Shown here piece after piece: positions 1-6,994 of a stretch of DNA of 12,067 nucleotides. Under the pieces are notes generated by a model that made no database searches, was not told the DNA's origin, and saw nothing but the letters and a program-made list of their open reading frames with translations. How positions within the stretch are numbered: the first letter of the stretch is position 1; each line of letters begins with the position of its first letter. A program made the translations under genes and the position numbers. The DNA is taken from positions 1 through 12,067 of the forward strand of contig JAUSPJ010000038.1 in the NCBI GenBank assembly GCA_030655795.1, given 5' to 3'. Origin of the DNA: Fidelibacterota bacterium (GTDB lineage Bacteria > Fidelibacterota > UBA2242).

Positions 1-161
1 AATGTTATCATCATCGAGCGGGTATCCCACTCAGCAGCAGATGTAATTACCTGATCGACAATATTCATATGGGCACGGTGCAACCCATCATAGACGCCAA
101 GTGTCACAACCACCCCTTTATAATCATCTCCCAGTTCACCAATTCCATTAAATACAACCAT
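1..161 (-). CDS. ribF: Bifunctional riboflavin kinase/FAD synthetase RibF (N-terminal part only)
   Basis: This is the first 53 codons of a gene that runs off the left edge. RibF phosphorylates riboflavin to FMN and adenylylates FMN to FAD in the cytoplasm. The frame opens with ATG at 161. Residues about 17-29 read VVVTLGVYDGLHR followed by AH, which matches the nucleotide-binding signature of the FAD synthetase domain (usual form TxGxFDGxHxGH). Tyr replaces the usual Phe and Ala the second Gly, both mild changes. The start lies 11 nt after the truB stop, as in many bacteria where truB and ribF are neighbours. No clear Shine-Dalgarno site precedes the ATG, so translation may depend on coupling to truB. 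The C-terminal riboflavin kinase domain is outside the window. Confidence 0.9.
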   Translation of the reverse strand, partial: MVVFNGIGELGDDYKGVVVTLGVYDGLHRAHMNIVDQVITSAAEWDTRSMMIT

Positions 162-172
162 TTTCGTTGATA

Positions 173-868
173 TTAAGCCCTTGCTGCTGCCAGTTCCGGA
201 AGCACATCCGGAAGCGTTTCGATTTCGGCAGAATCTTCAATCCGGTAGTCGCCAATCGCGGTTCTCTGTAATGATATCAAATGCCCGCAGCTGCCCATCG
301 CCTTTGCGATGTCTTCACCCAAAACCCGAATATATGTGCCGCTGGAACAGGTCACATTAATTTTCAGAAGATTCTGCTCGATGATTTCTAATTTCAAATC
401 ATAAATGCTGACTACAGTTGGTTTCAGCTGAACATCCTGGCCTTCCCGGGCATATTTATAAGCCGGTTTTCCGTTAATTTTTTTAGCGGAAAACATCGGC
501 GGAGTTTGAGTAATTTCGCCGGTGAATTGTGCTTCAAGTTGACTAATCATATCATTGGAAATTTCGGGTACATCCGACGTTTTGTTCACCGGAGATGTAT
601 TATCACCGGTCGCAGTCCCGGCCCCTAATTTCAACAGGGCCTCATAGCTTTTCTGATTTTTCAGCAAATTGGGCATCTGTTTCGTCGCTTTTCCAATCAA
701 TAAAAGCAACACGCCTCCGGCAAAGGGATCCAAGGTACCGCCGTGCCCGACTTTGACTCCCGGCATCAGTCGTTTTACCCGACGGACGACATCATAGGAT
801 GTCAGCCCAACAGGTTTATTGACATTCAGAATCATACCGGGTGCTTCAGGATTCATTACGCTCTTCAT
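173..868 (-). CDS. truB: tRNA pseudouridine(55) synthase TruB
   Basis: TruB converts U55 in the T-loop of nearly all tRNAs to pseudouridine. The catalytic motif GHGGTLDP is at residues 41-48, with Asp47 as the nucleophile by family homology. NQKSYEALLKLG (71-82), KPAYKYAREG (134-143) and CSSGTYIRVLGEDI (174-187) are further family blocks. At 231 aa it is shorter than the roughly 310 aa E. coli enzyme and seems to lack the C-terminal PUA-like extension, as in the short TruB class. The start is uncertain. ATG at 868 overlaps rbfA by 23 nt, ATG at 856 overlaps by 11 nt, and ATG at 835 (MILNVNKPVG) lies where family members usually begin. None has a strong Shine-Dalgarno site, and all fit coupling to rbfA. 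Confidence 0.95.
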   Translation of the reverse strand: MKSVMNPEAPGMILNVNKPVGLTSYDVVRRVKRLMPGVKVGHGGTLDPFAGGVLLLLIGKATKQMPNLLKNQKSYEALLKLGAGTATGDNTSPVNKTSDVPEISNDMISQLEAQFTGEITQTPPMFSAKKINGKPAYKYAREGQDVQLKPTVVSIYDLKLEIIEQNLLKINVTCSSGTYIRVLGEDIAKAMGSCGHLISLQRTAIGDYRIEDSAEIETLPDVLPELAAARA

Positions 869-1211
869 CTTTATGAACCGCCTGGATCAGTCGCTCAATT
901 TTATCAACATATTCCAGGGTATTATCCTCAAAAAAAAATATTTTCGGAACATATCTCAGTGAAATCCGGTTGCCCAGCAAACCGCGAATATAGGAACCTT
1001 TTCTGATAATATTCTTTAAACCCTGCTGACGTTGATCGGCATCCTTATTATAGATACTCAGGTAGATTTTCGCTTCCCGCAGATCACTGGTTAAATTAAC
1101 ATTGGTAACTGTGATCAGGTTAGAACCTTCCGGTGGCAAATCTACGATGAATATTTCACCGATAATTCGCTTAATTTCATCAGCAACACGCTGGCGTCGA
1201 TAATCCACCAT
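846..1211 (-). CDS. rbfA: Ribosome-binding factor A
   Basis: RbfA is a small KH-fold protein that binds immature 30S subunits near the 16S rRNA 5' end and helps late maturation and cold adaptation. The 121 aa length is normal. The start MVDYRRQRVADEIKRIIGEI is typical, and the middle has TSDLREAKIYLSIYN (residues about 41-55). The block IRGLLGNRISLRYVPKIFF (about 74-92) includes the usual R-x-PK-x-x-F/F-x region, followed by an acidic C-terminal helix. The ATG at 1211 shares its A with the TGA of the preceding ylxP-like frame (TGATG), which implies translational coupling. Its 3' end overlaps the first truB codons. Both overlaps support membership in the rimP-nusA-infB operon. Confidence 0.95.
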   Translation of the reverse strand: MVDYRRQRVADEIKRIIGEIFIVDLPPEGSNLITVTNVNLTSDLREAKIYLSIYNKDADQRQQGLKNIIRKGSYIRGLLGNRISLRYVPKIFFFEDNTLEYVDKIERLIQAVHKDEERNES

Positions 1212-1372
1212 CAGATAATTTCCACTTTCCTGTTTAAAACCTGAACGCCGGTCTGCTGTTCGATAAACTGCTTCCTCACCCCGTTTTTAATACGGCTCAA
1301 TACTGATCGTTTATCTTTCAGTGAATGGGTATCCGGCAGTAATAATTCCATTTGCAAAATTCCAATTACCAT
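1211..1372 (-). CDS. Shortened YlxP/DUF503-family protein, apparent internal deletion
   Basis: A 53-codon frame fills the gap between infB and rbfA, which is where ylxP (DUF503) sits in many bacteria. ATG at 1372 lies 19 nt after the infB stop, and TGA at 1211-1213 overlaps the rbfA ATG. Residues 1-36 match the N-terminal strand and first helix of DUF503: MVIGILQMELLLP, then SLKDKRSVLSRIKNGVRKQF. Residues 37-53 (IEQQTGVQVLNRKVEII) match the end of the family. The central block, whose conserved core reads roughly AEVDxQDLWQRATLG, is missing. Family members are about 90-95 aa, so some 39 codons appear to have been lost in frame. The frame stays open and keeps its coupling to rbfA. Whether the product folds or works is unknown. 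In B. subtilis YlxP has been linked to ribosome assembly. It could be a decaying gene, a minimal version or an assembly collapse. Confidence 0.75.
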   Translation of the reverse strand: MVIGILQMELLLPDTHSLKDKRSVLSRIKNGVRKQFIEQQTGVQVLNRKVEII

Positions 1373-1391
1373 TGATTATTGAAAAATATTC

Positions 1392-3893
1392 CTACACCAA
1401 TTTCCGTTTGACCGATTTGACATCAAACACTTCAATAATATCGCCTTCTTCGTATTTTGTAAATCCTTCAAGAGCCACACCGCATTCATAGCCTTCCTGA
1501 ACTTCCTTCACGTCGTCTTTAAACCGTTTCAGTGAAGAGATGTGGGCCTCGTGGAGTATTTCATCTTTCCGTTTAATTCGTCCCATCGCATTGCGGTGGA
1601 CTTTTCCCTCTTTAACATAGGAGCCGGCAATAAACCCGATTTTGGGGATTTTAAAAACTTCCCGGATTTCAATAGTCCCGATATGTTCTTCGACTTTTTC
1701 CGGACTGAGAAGACCCTCAAGCGCAGCCTTGATATCATCCATTAATTCATAGATAATATTGTAATGCCGGATTTCAACATTTTCTTTCTTGGCAAGCTCT
1801 TTCACTTTCGGATTTGCCGTCACGTTAAACCCAATAATAACCGCTTCCGATGCTTTCGCGAGAAGTACATCGCTCTCACTTATATGACCGGCGGCTTTAT
1901 GAGTAATACTGACCGCAACTTCTTCATTCCCGATAGTTCCCAGGGCTTCACTGATTGCCTCAACAGATCCATCCACATCGCACTTAAGGACGACGTTTAA
2001 CTGTTTGATGCGACCTTCGGCAATCTGCTGGGAAATTGTATCTAATGTCCATTCTTTTGCTCGACGGAACTGCTGTTCGCGCTGAATTTTCTGACGTTCA
2101 GACGCAATTTTACGAGCTTCCCGTTCATCATCAACAACGGCAAACACATCAGCCAGGTTCGGCAGGACATCAAATCCCACAATTACTGCCGGATCAGAAG
2201 GTTCCACCTTTTTCAGACGGTGACCACGTTCATCATATATCGCCCTGATGCGACCGGCAGCCGGACCACAGACAAATGGATCACCAATGTTTGCAGTACC
2301 CTTCTGGATTAAAATCGTTGCTATGGGACCGTGTCGTTTATCCACTTCGGCTTCAATAACCGTACCTTTGGCAGCAGTGTCGGCATTCGCCTTTAATTCC
2401 ATCATTTCAGATTCTAGTAAAAGCAGATCAAGCAGATGATCGATACCCTGGCCGGTTTTAGCCGATATCTCGGCTACCTGAACAGAACCGCCCCAATCCT
2501 CGACCAGAACGCCATGTTCGGATAATCCTCGTTTGACTTTATCGATATCGGCTTCAGGTTTATCCATTTTATTGATGGCAACCAGAATCGGTACCGAGGC
2601 CGCCTTGGCGTGATTAATGGCTTCAATCGTTCGCGGCATGACTCCATCATCGGCTGCGACAATAAGCACTACGATATCGGTAACCTGAGCGCCACGGGCA
2701 CGCATTGCCGTAAACGCTTCATGACCGGGAGTATCTATAAATGTAATTTGTTTTTTATTTTCAAGCACCACTTTATAAGCGCCGATATGCTGGGTAATTC
2801 CTCCGGATTCACCGGCTACAACATTGGATCTGCGAATGTAATCGAGCAAAGAGGTTTTTCCGTGATCCACATGCCCCATTATTGCAATCACCGGAGGACG
2901 GGGAACGGCGTTTTCAAGATCTTCTTCGCTGTCTTCAAGCTTCAGAACTTCTTCTCCATACTGCTCAACCTGTTCAGCTTCATAGTCATATTCATCGGCA
3001 ATAAGGGTAATCGTATCAAAATCAAGTCGCTGATTAATTGTCACAAACATACCCTGTTGAATACAAGTCGAAATCAGGTCTGCGACATCCACATTCAACA
3101 TTTTTGCCAGGGTTTCTACGGTCGCATATTCACTGATTCGTATTTTGTTGGTTTCCTGCAGTTCGTCGTCTTTTTCTATTTCCTGTTTCCTGTATTTTTT
3201 CCGAGTTGATTTTTCATCCATTTTCGCCATTGTGCGACGGATTGATTCATCGACCTTGCGGTTGTCGATATTGGCTAATCGCTTATTCTTCTTGCCTTTC
3301 TTTGTATCTTCAGCAACGCCGGTTCGACGCTTGCCGCCTTTTTGGTCCAGCCTTGATTCAATATCTGAAATTGTAATTCTTCGCAGCTTTCGCTTTTCCT
3401 TCTTCTTTTTCTTCTGGTCCGTAGCCCCTGGTTCTTTCGGTTTTTCCTCGACACGTTCCTCAACTGCTCCCGGAGTAACATCGGTTAGTTTATCGGTTTC
3501 AAGCACATCTCTAATCAGCATTTTGTGGATTGACGAACTGAAATCGAGAGTAATCTTTATCGCTGACTCTATAACCGGGATAGCCTTCTGATAGATCTCA
3601 GATTCGATTTTTTTGCGCTCTGTTTCTGCACTTTTACGGGCTTCTTCTTCGGCTTTGCGCTTTGATTCGGCTTCCCGCCGCGCTCTTTCTTTTCGAAAAC
3701 GCTCCACGACATCCTTTTCCTTGGCAAATTCTTCCAATATTTTCAGGTATGTCGATTCATCTACGGGAGACATGATTGTTTTTGCCGGAATTTTGTCCTT
3801 TTTCAGAAAATCGATAATCTCAATGTGAGAGATATTCAACTCTTTGGCAATTTCGAAAATACGTTTCTGCTTTACTTTTGAATCGTCAGTCAT
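1392..3893 (-). CDS. infB: Translation initiation factor IF-2
   Basis: IF-2 is the GTPase that brings fMet-tRNA to the 30S P site and promotes 50S joining. Counting from an in-frame TTG at 3899, a first IF2_N domain lies at about 12-55. A charged coiled-coil (KERARREAESKRKAEEEAR) follows to about 105. A Lys/Arg-rich linker includes KKKKKEKRKLRR at about 163-174. A second IF2_N domain lies at about 254-305. The G domain has GHVDHGKT (342-349), GGITQHIGA (366-374), DTPGH (389-393), NKMD (443-446) and SAK (479-481). Domains II to IV complete the protein. ATG at 3893, two codons after the TTG, is the better start because AGAAAG lies 6 nt upstream of it, giving 833 aa. The gene begins 34 nt after the nusA stop. 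Confidence 0.97.
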   Translation of the reverse strand: MTDDSKVKQKRIFEIAKELNISHIEIIDFLKKDKIPAKTIMSPVDESTYLKILEEFAKEKDVVERFRKERARREAESKRKAEEEARKSAETERKKIESEIYQKAIPVIESAIKITLDFSSSIHKMLIRDVLETDKLTDVTPGAVEERVEEKPKEPGATDQKKKKKEKRKLRRITISDIESRLDQKGGKRRTGVAEDTKKGKKNKRLANIDNRKVDESIRRTMAKMDEKSTRKKYRKQEIEKDDELQETNKIRISEYATVETLAKMLNVDVADLISTCIQQGMFVTINQRLDFDTITLIADEYDYEAEQVEQYGEEVLKLEDSEEDLENAVPRPPVIAIMGHVDHGKTSLLDYIRRSNVVAGESGGITQHIGAYKVVLENKKQITFIDTPGHEAFTAMRARGAQVTDIVVLIVAADDGVMPRTIEAINHAKAASVPILVAINKMDKPEADIDKVKRGLSEHGVLVEDWGGSVQVAEISAKTGQGIDHLLDLLLLESEMMELKANADTAAKGTVIEAEVDKRHGPIATILIQKGTANIGDPFVCGPAAGRIRAIYDERGHRLKKVEPSDPAVIVGFDVLPNLADVFAVVDDEREARKIASERQKIQREQQFRRAKEWTLDTISQQIAEGRIKQLNVVLKCDVDGSVEAISEALGTIGNEEVAVSITHKAAGHISESDVLLAKASEAVIIGFNVTANPKVKELAKKENVEIRHYNIIYELMDDIKAALEGLLSPEKVEEHIGTIEIREVFKIPKIGFIAGSYVKEGKVHRNAMGRIKRKDEILHEAHISSLKRFKDDVKEVQEGYECGVALEGFTKYEEGDIIEVFDVKSVKRKLV

Positions 3894-3927
3894 ATCCAAC
3901 TTTCTGTTATAGTCAGCCAGTGTATTT

Positions 3928-5316
3928 TTACTCCTGGACTAAATCATCGGCAATTTCATCATCGCAAAATTCATCATTAGCAGGTTTTTCATTGACAAAT
4001 TCATCTTCTTCTTCGTCAAAATCATCCGAACTGGCTGCTTCTGCCTGGGCTGCTTCCCGGGCGGCTTCCAGTTTCTCTTTCCGTGCCTGAAGCGCTTCGT
4101 CAACAACAACTATTATCTTTTCTACTGTCTTTTCGCCTAGACCTTTGATGCTTATCAGCTCTTCCTGAGGTGTATTCAGTAACTCTTCGGCAGTTTCAAT
4201 ACCGACGGAATAGAGCAATTTCCAGCTATGTTCCGTTAACCCTTCAATCTCTTCGAGATACATCGTTTCCGATTCCGACATCTCATAATCGGATTTCCTG
4301 ATAGCGTCAATCGTATACCCGGTAACTTCCGATGCCAGGCGAATATTCTGGCCCATCTTACCAATAGCTACAGAAATTTCATCATCGTCGAAAATTGCCA
4401 GGGCTGTCTTCTTCTCCTCGTCAATTTCCAGCATGTAAGGCTTCGCCGGAGACAACGCTCTCGTGATTAATATTTCCGGTTCGCTGCTGTTATTAATGAT
4501 ATCAATTTTTTCATTGTTCAATTCCCGGACAATGGCCTGAATACGGCTGCCTTTAATACCAACACAGGCGCCGACGGCATCGATCCGGCGATCGTTGGAT
4601 TCGACAATCACTTTACTGCGGTCACCCGGGTGCCGGGCAACTTTTTTAATCTCGATGGTCCGGTCATAAATTTCAGGAACTTCGTTTTCAAAGAGCTTGA
4701 TCAGGAACTGGGAATCGGATCGAGATACGATAATTTCCGGTCCGACAGTTCCAAGAATGGCCTCTTTAAGAATCGATTTCAGGCTTTCGCCCCGGCGATA
4801 TCGTTCTCCCGGAATCTGCTCTTCCCGGGGCATTTTCAGTTCCGCTTTACCAATGTTAATAAATATGGCGTCCCGGCGAATCTGGTGCACATCACCAATA
4901 ATGATCTGACCGATTTTTTTAGAATACTCTTCATAAATAGAATTTTTCTCAACCCGCAGTATCTGCTGATTCAAAATCTGTTTGGCATGCGAAATCAATC
5001 GTCTACCGAAACTGGCTGGCTCGATGATTTCAACATAGGGATCACCAACATCGAGATCAGGCTCCATAATTCTGGCATCTTCAAGACTGATTTCGGTAAC
5101 CGGATCTGTCACCTCTTTGACAATTACTTTTTGATGATAAATTTCAATCTCGCCTTTGTCCATATTCACGATGACATCGAAATTTTCAGTATTTTCATAT
5201 TTCTTCTCAATCAAAGTGAGGAAGACTTTTTCGATAATTTCACCCAGCTCACTGCGATCAACATTTTTTTCGCGGGCGATCTGGGAAAACGCCTCAATTA
5301 TTTCACGGTTAATCAA
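3928..5316 (-). CDS. nusA: Transcription termination/antitermination factor NusA
   Basis: NusA binds RNA polymerase and nascent RNA and controls pausing, termination and antitermination. The 462 aa protein has the N-terminal polymerase-binding domain (1 to about 125), an S1 domain (about 133-198) and two KH domains. KH1 includes DAVGACVGIKGSRIQAIV (246-263) and KH2 includes SVAIGKMGQNIRLASE (315-330). A helix-hairpin-helix repeat at about 350-405 (IEGLTEHSWKLLYSVGIETA, then ISIKGLGEKTVEKI) resembles the C-terminal repeats seen in many NusA proteins. The last 32 residues (from about 431) are very acidic and probably disordered. The start codon is TTG at 5316, supported by a strong AGAGGAG site 7 nt upstream and by the usual family N-terminus. 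It lies 23 nt after rimP, with infB next. Confidence 0.97.
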   Translation of the reverse strand: MINREIIEAFSQIAREKNVDRSELGEIIEKVFLTLIEKKYENTENFDVIVNMDKGEIEIYHQKVIVKEVTDPVTEISLEDARIMEPDLDVGDPYVEIIEPASFGRRLISHAKQILNQQILRVEKNSIYEEYSKKIGQIIIGDVHQIRRDAIFINIGKAELKMPREEQIPGERYRRGESLKSILKEAILGTVGPEIIVSRSDSQFLIKLFENEVPEIYDRTIEIKKVARHPGDRSKVIVESNDRRIDAVGACVGIKGSRIQAIVRELNNEKIDIINNSSEPEILITRALSPAKPYMLEIDEEKKTALAIFDDDEISVAIGKMGQNIRLASEVTGYTIDAIRKSDYEMSESETMYLEEIEGLTEHSWKLLYSVGIETAEELLNTPQEELISIKGLGEKTVEKIIVVVDEALQARKEKLEAAREAAQAEAASSDDFDEEEDEFVNEKPANDEFCDDEIADDLVQE

Positions 5317-5323
5317 TTGGTAA

Positions 5324-5330
5324 CTCCTCT
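5324..5330 (-). promoter_or_regulatory. Strong ribosome binding site of nusA fixing a TTG start
   Basis: On the minus strand AGAGGAG is followed by a 7-nt spacer and then TTG (5314-5316). No ATG is available nearby in frame, and the first residues encoded (INREIIEAF) match the NusA N-terminus, so the site decides the start. Confidence 0.8.
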
Positions 5331-5339
5331 AGGTTTTTC

Positions 5340-5795
5340 TTACCATTTAATTTCAATTTTTGCATAATCGAGATCACTGAATTGAAGCGCTTTTTGAACA
5401 CCTTTTATATCCAGAACTAACTTCTCTTCAGTTACCTCAACTAAAATTCCGTTAATTGGTGATTTCATTGATGAAGACATGTGATATATTTTTAATGTGC
5501 GGCCGATATTGCGGGGAAAATCGCGGTATTCCGTCAATTTGGAATCAATTCCCGGCGAACTGACCTCCAGGTGATACCCATCATTGAACAGTTGATCCAG
5601 AACTTCATTTGAATTGATCGTTTTGGTAATCGAAGCTATCTCATCCAATGTAATTCCCGACAACGTCTGAATCACAACCTTGAAGAAGCTGCGCTTTCCT
5701 TGCAGCGTGACGGCAAAATCAACCAAATAGGCGCCGCTTTCTTCTACAATTTGTTCAATAACCGCTTTTACTTTTTCCTTCACGATAGTCATCAT
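5340..5795 (-). CDS. rimP: Ribosome maturation factor RimP
   Basis: RimP binds free 30S subunits and assists assembly of the head region. The 151 aa length is normal. Residues about 73-83 (YHLEVSSPGID) form the family's most conserved motif, and DFPRNIGRTLKIY (about 92-104) begins the C-terminal SH3-like domain. Two adjacent ATG codons can serve as start, at 5795 and 5792. GGAG at about 5799-5802 is spaced 7 nt from the second, which is therefore slightly favoured and would give 150 aa. rimP is the first gene of the nusA-infB operon as seen here. It is preceded by a promoter-like element and a hairpin. Confidence 0.95.
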   Translation of the reverse strand: MMTIVKEKVKAVIEQIVEESGAYLVDFAVTLQGKRSFFKVVIQTLSGITLDEIASITKTINSNEVLDQLFNDGYHLEVSSPGIDSKLTEYRDFPRNIGRTLKIYHMSSSMKSPINGILVEVTEEKLVLDIKGVQKALQFSDLDYAKIEIKW

Positions 5796-5811
5796 CTTTC
5801 TCCATACGAAA

Positions 5812-5835
5812 AAAGTGGGTCTGTCAACCCACTTT
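5812..5835 (-). terminator. Perfect 9-bp hairpin with U-tract just before the rimP ribosome binding site
   Basis: Forward arms AAAGTGGGT (5812-5820) and ACCCACTTT (5827-5835) enclose a 6-nt loop. Read on the minus strand, the second arm runs into six T residues (5809-5814), the form of a Rho-independent terminator. It can end transcripts from the upstream TPR gene, whose stop is about 50 nt before it. It also lies inside the 5' leader expected from the promoter at 5845-5873, only about 10 nt before the rimP Shine-Dalgarno site. An additional role as a leader structure or attenuator is therefore possible, but is inference. Confidence 0.7.
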
Positions 5836-5844
5836 CAACGGCGA

Positions 5845-5873
5845 AATATACGGTAATTAAATAAATTATGCAA
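5845..5873 (-). promoter_or_regulatory. Probable sigma70-type promoter of the rimP-nusA-infB operon
   Basis: On the minus strand TTGCAT (5868-5873) and TATATT (5845-5850) are separated by exactly 17 nt, close to the consensus TTGACA/TATAAT. The element lies in the 50-nt gap after the TPR stop codon. Transcription would start near 5837-5839, immediately before the hairpin at 5812-5835. Confidence 0.6.
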
Positions 5874-5885
5874 CTCTATTTACGA

Positions 5886-6569
5886 TTACCCTTTTAGGAC
5901 CTTAAGCTTTGCATTTAAGACATCATAGTCGGTTTTGTATTTGTTATCCAGGTCTTCGGCAGGAATCTTTTTGAGCACCGATTCGGCTTTTTCAATATTT
6001 TTCACGCTGATGTAGTTTCTGGCAGCGTTGAAATAGCACTCATATTTTAAAAATATATATGGGGATTTTTTGCCACCGCTTTCAAAATATTCAGCGGCCT
6101 GCAGCAGCTCACCCTTTCGCTCATAGCAGACGCCCAGACCATTATATGCAGCCGCAACAAACATATCATCATGTCCGTAATCATCAATATATTTCCGGTA
6201 ATTCAGCTCCGCATTGTTAAAATCATCTTTCGACATATAGGTGCCCGCTAACATCAGCGTAGCCATTCCGGCACTTTTTGTTCCGGGATTTTTATCGATC
6301 AGAGCCTCAAACTGCACTATGGCATTCTCAACATCGCCGACCGCAAGAGCCATTTCGGCCATACCGAGTTCACCGGCAGCTTCCTTGTTGGCATTACTCT
6401 TTGACCGGATCATTGCGATACTGAGCGCCACAATCACCAAAGCGGCAATCAGAACATAACTGAGGATTTTTCCCTGATCTCGAACCAATTGTTCTACCTG
6501 GGAAATTTTCTCCAATACCGGATCTTTTTTGATCTCTTTTTTTAAAATCTTTTTCTTGGGTTTTAACAT
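5886..6569 (-). CDS. Membrane-anchored tetratricopeptide repeat protein (YfgM-like layout)
   Basis: The 227 aa product starts with a basic cytoplasmic segment (KPKKKILKKEIKK, residues 3-15) and a single hydrophobic segment at about 36-54. Tandem helical repeats run from about 65 to the end, with TPR-like spacing in GMAEMALAVGDVENAIVQFEAL, TLMLAGTYMSKDDFNNAELNY and AYNGLGVCYERKGELLQAAEYF. The predicted topology is N-terminus in the cytoplasm and repeats outside the membrane. This is the layout of YfgM, a periplasmic chaperone partner of SecYEG, but the likeness is architectural and the exact role is unknown. The ATG at 6569 has AAGGAG 8 nt upstream (6578-6583). The gene starts 29 nt after the 3' end of tRNA-Arg, so the two probably share a transcript. 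Confidence 0.85.
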   Translation of the reverse strand: MLKPKKKILKKEIKKDPVLEKISQVEQLVRDQGKILSYVLIAALVIVALSIAMIRSKSNANKEAAGELGMAEMALAVGDVENAIVQFEALIDKNPGTKSAGMATLMLAGTYMSKDDFNNAELNYRKYIDDYGHDDMFVAAAYNGLGVCYERKGELLQAAEYFESGGKKSPYIFLKYECYFNAARNYISVKNIEKAESVLKKIPAEDLDNKYKTDYDVLNAKLKVLKG

Positions 6570-6598
6570 GAATTTATCTCCTTTTTCAAATCTTCACG

Positions 6599-6671
6599 TA
6601 CCCTCGCCGGGACTCGAACCCAGATCAGAGGATTAGGAATCCCCTATTCTATCCGCTTGAACTACGAGGGC
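6599..6671 (-). tRNA. tRNA-Arg (anticodon CCU)
   Basis: The 73-nt sequence folds into a full cloverleaf. The acceptor stem is GCCCTCG/CGAGGGT, with a G1-U72 wobble at its end. The D arm is GTTC/GAAT with G18 G19 A20. The anticodon stem is GGGGA/TCCTC around loop TTCCTAA, the variable region is 4 nt, and the T arm is CTGGG/CCCGG around TTCGAGT. The anticodon CCT reads AGG, so the tRNA carries arginine. A20 fits the known arginine identity element. The discriminator is A73 and CCA is not encoded. It lies just upstream of the TPR gene on the same strand. Confidence 0.95.
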
Positions 6672-6767
6672 TTAAAAAGCGGATAAAGTTATGTTTACCG
6701 TCAATAAAAACCAAGCATTATTCTGTCATTTAGACAAACTTTCTGAATGTATGACTCCTGCCAAAAC

Positions 6768-6787
6768 ATGTATATTTATGTATATTT
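6768..6787. repeat. Perfect tandem duplication of a 10-mer
   Basis: ATGTATATTT occurs twice with no gap (6768-6777 and 6778-6787). It is AT-rich and short, so it may be a simple slippage duplication. Confidence 0.8.
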
Positions 6788-6857
6788 TGACATCTGAAAC
6801 CGGATACGCAACTGGATACGGAATATCGGATTCATTTACTTTTTGTTATGACACCCA

Positions 6858-6878
6858 CCCCCTCCCAGTCTCAGGGGG
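6858..6878. repeat. GC-rich hairpin
   Basis: CCCCCT (6858-6863) and AGGGGG (6873-6878) can pair around a 9-nt loop, within a GC island (about 6851-6887) inside AT-rich DNA. The minus strand has closely spaced G-runs (GGGAGGGGGTGGG). There is no immediate T-tract on either strand, so a terminator role is not supported. Confidence 0.5.
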
Positions 6879-6926
6879 GCGGCGGTCCTTGTTTTAAATA
6901 TATGACCGCAGACACTGACCTGGAAT

Positions 6927-6942
6927 TGATTAGTGATAATCA
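6927..6942. repeat. Inverted repeat upstream of the toxin-antitoxin unit
   Basis: TGATTA and TAATCA flank a 4-nt centre. It is a possible operator half of the antitoxin control region, but a chance palindrome cannot be excluded at this AT content. Confidence 0.4.
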
Positions 6943-6956
6943 GTACAAGAACTTGC

Positions 6957-6971
6957 ATGGTTTATAACCAT
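6957..6971. repeat. Perfect palindrome ATGGTT-TAT-AACCAT
   Basis: Six-base perfect arms surround a 3-nt centre about 25 nt upstream of the candidate antitoxin -35 box. Ribbon-helix-helix antitoxins usually repress their own promoter through short palindromes, so this is a candidate operator. Confidence 0.45.
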
Positions 6972-6994
6972 TATTAATATCGCCACCTTTTTCC

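Noticed and set aside
743..1006. Plus-strand open frames inside truB, rbfA, infB and nusA
   Set aside because: They lie antisense to strongly conserved genes, match no family and lack ribosome sites.
3893..3899. TTG at 3899 as infB start
   Set aside because: The ATG two codons later has better spacing to AGAAAG, and the two extra residues have no support.
6691..6897. 68-codon plus-strand frame starting near 6691
   Set aside because: It has no ribosome site, its product looks non-protein-like and it crosses the repeat-rich and GC-rich patches. I treat the stretch as non-coding.
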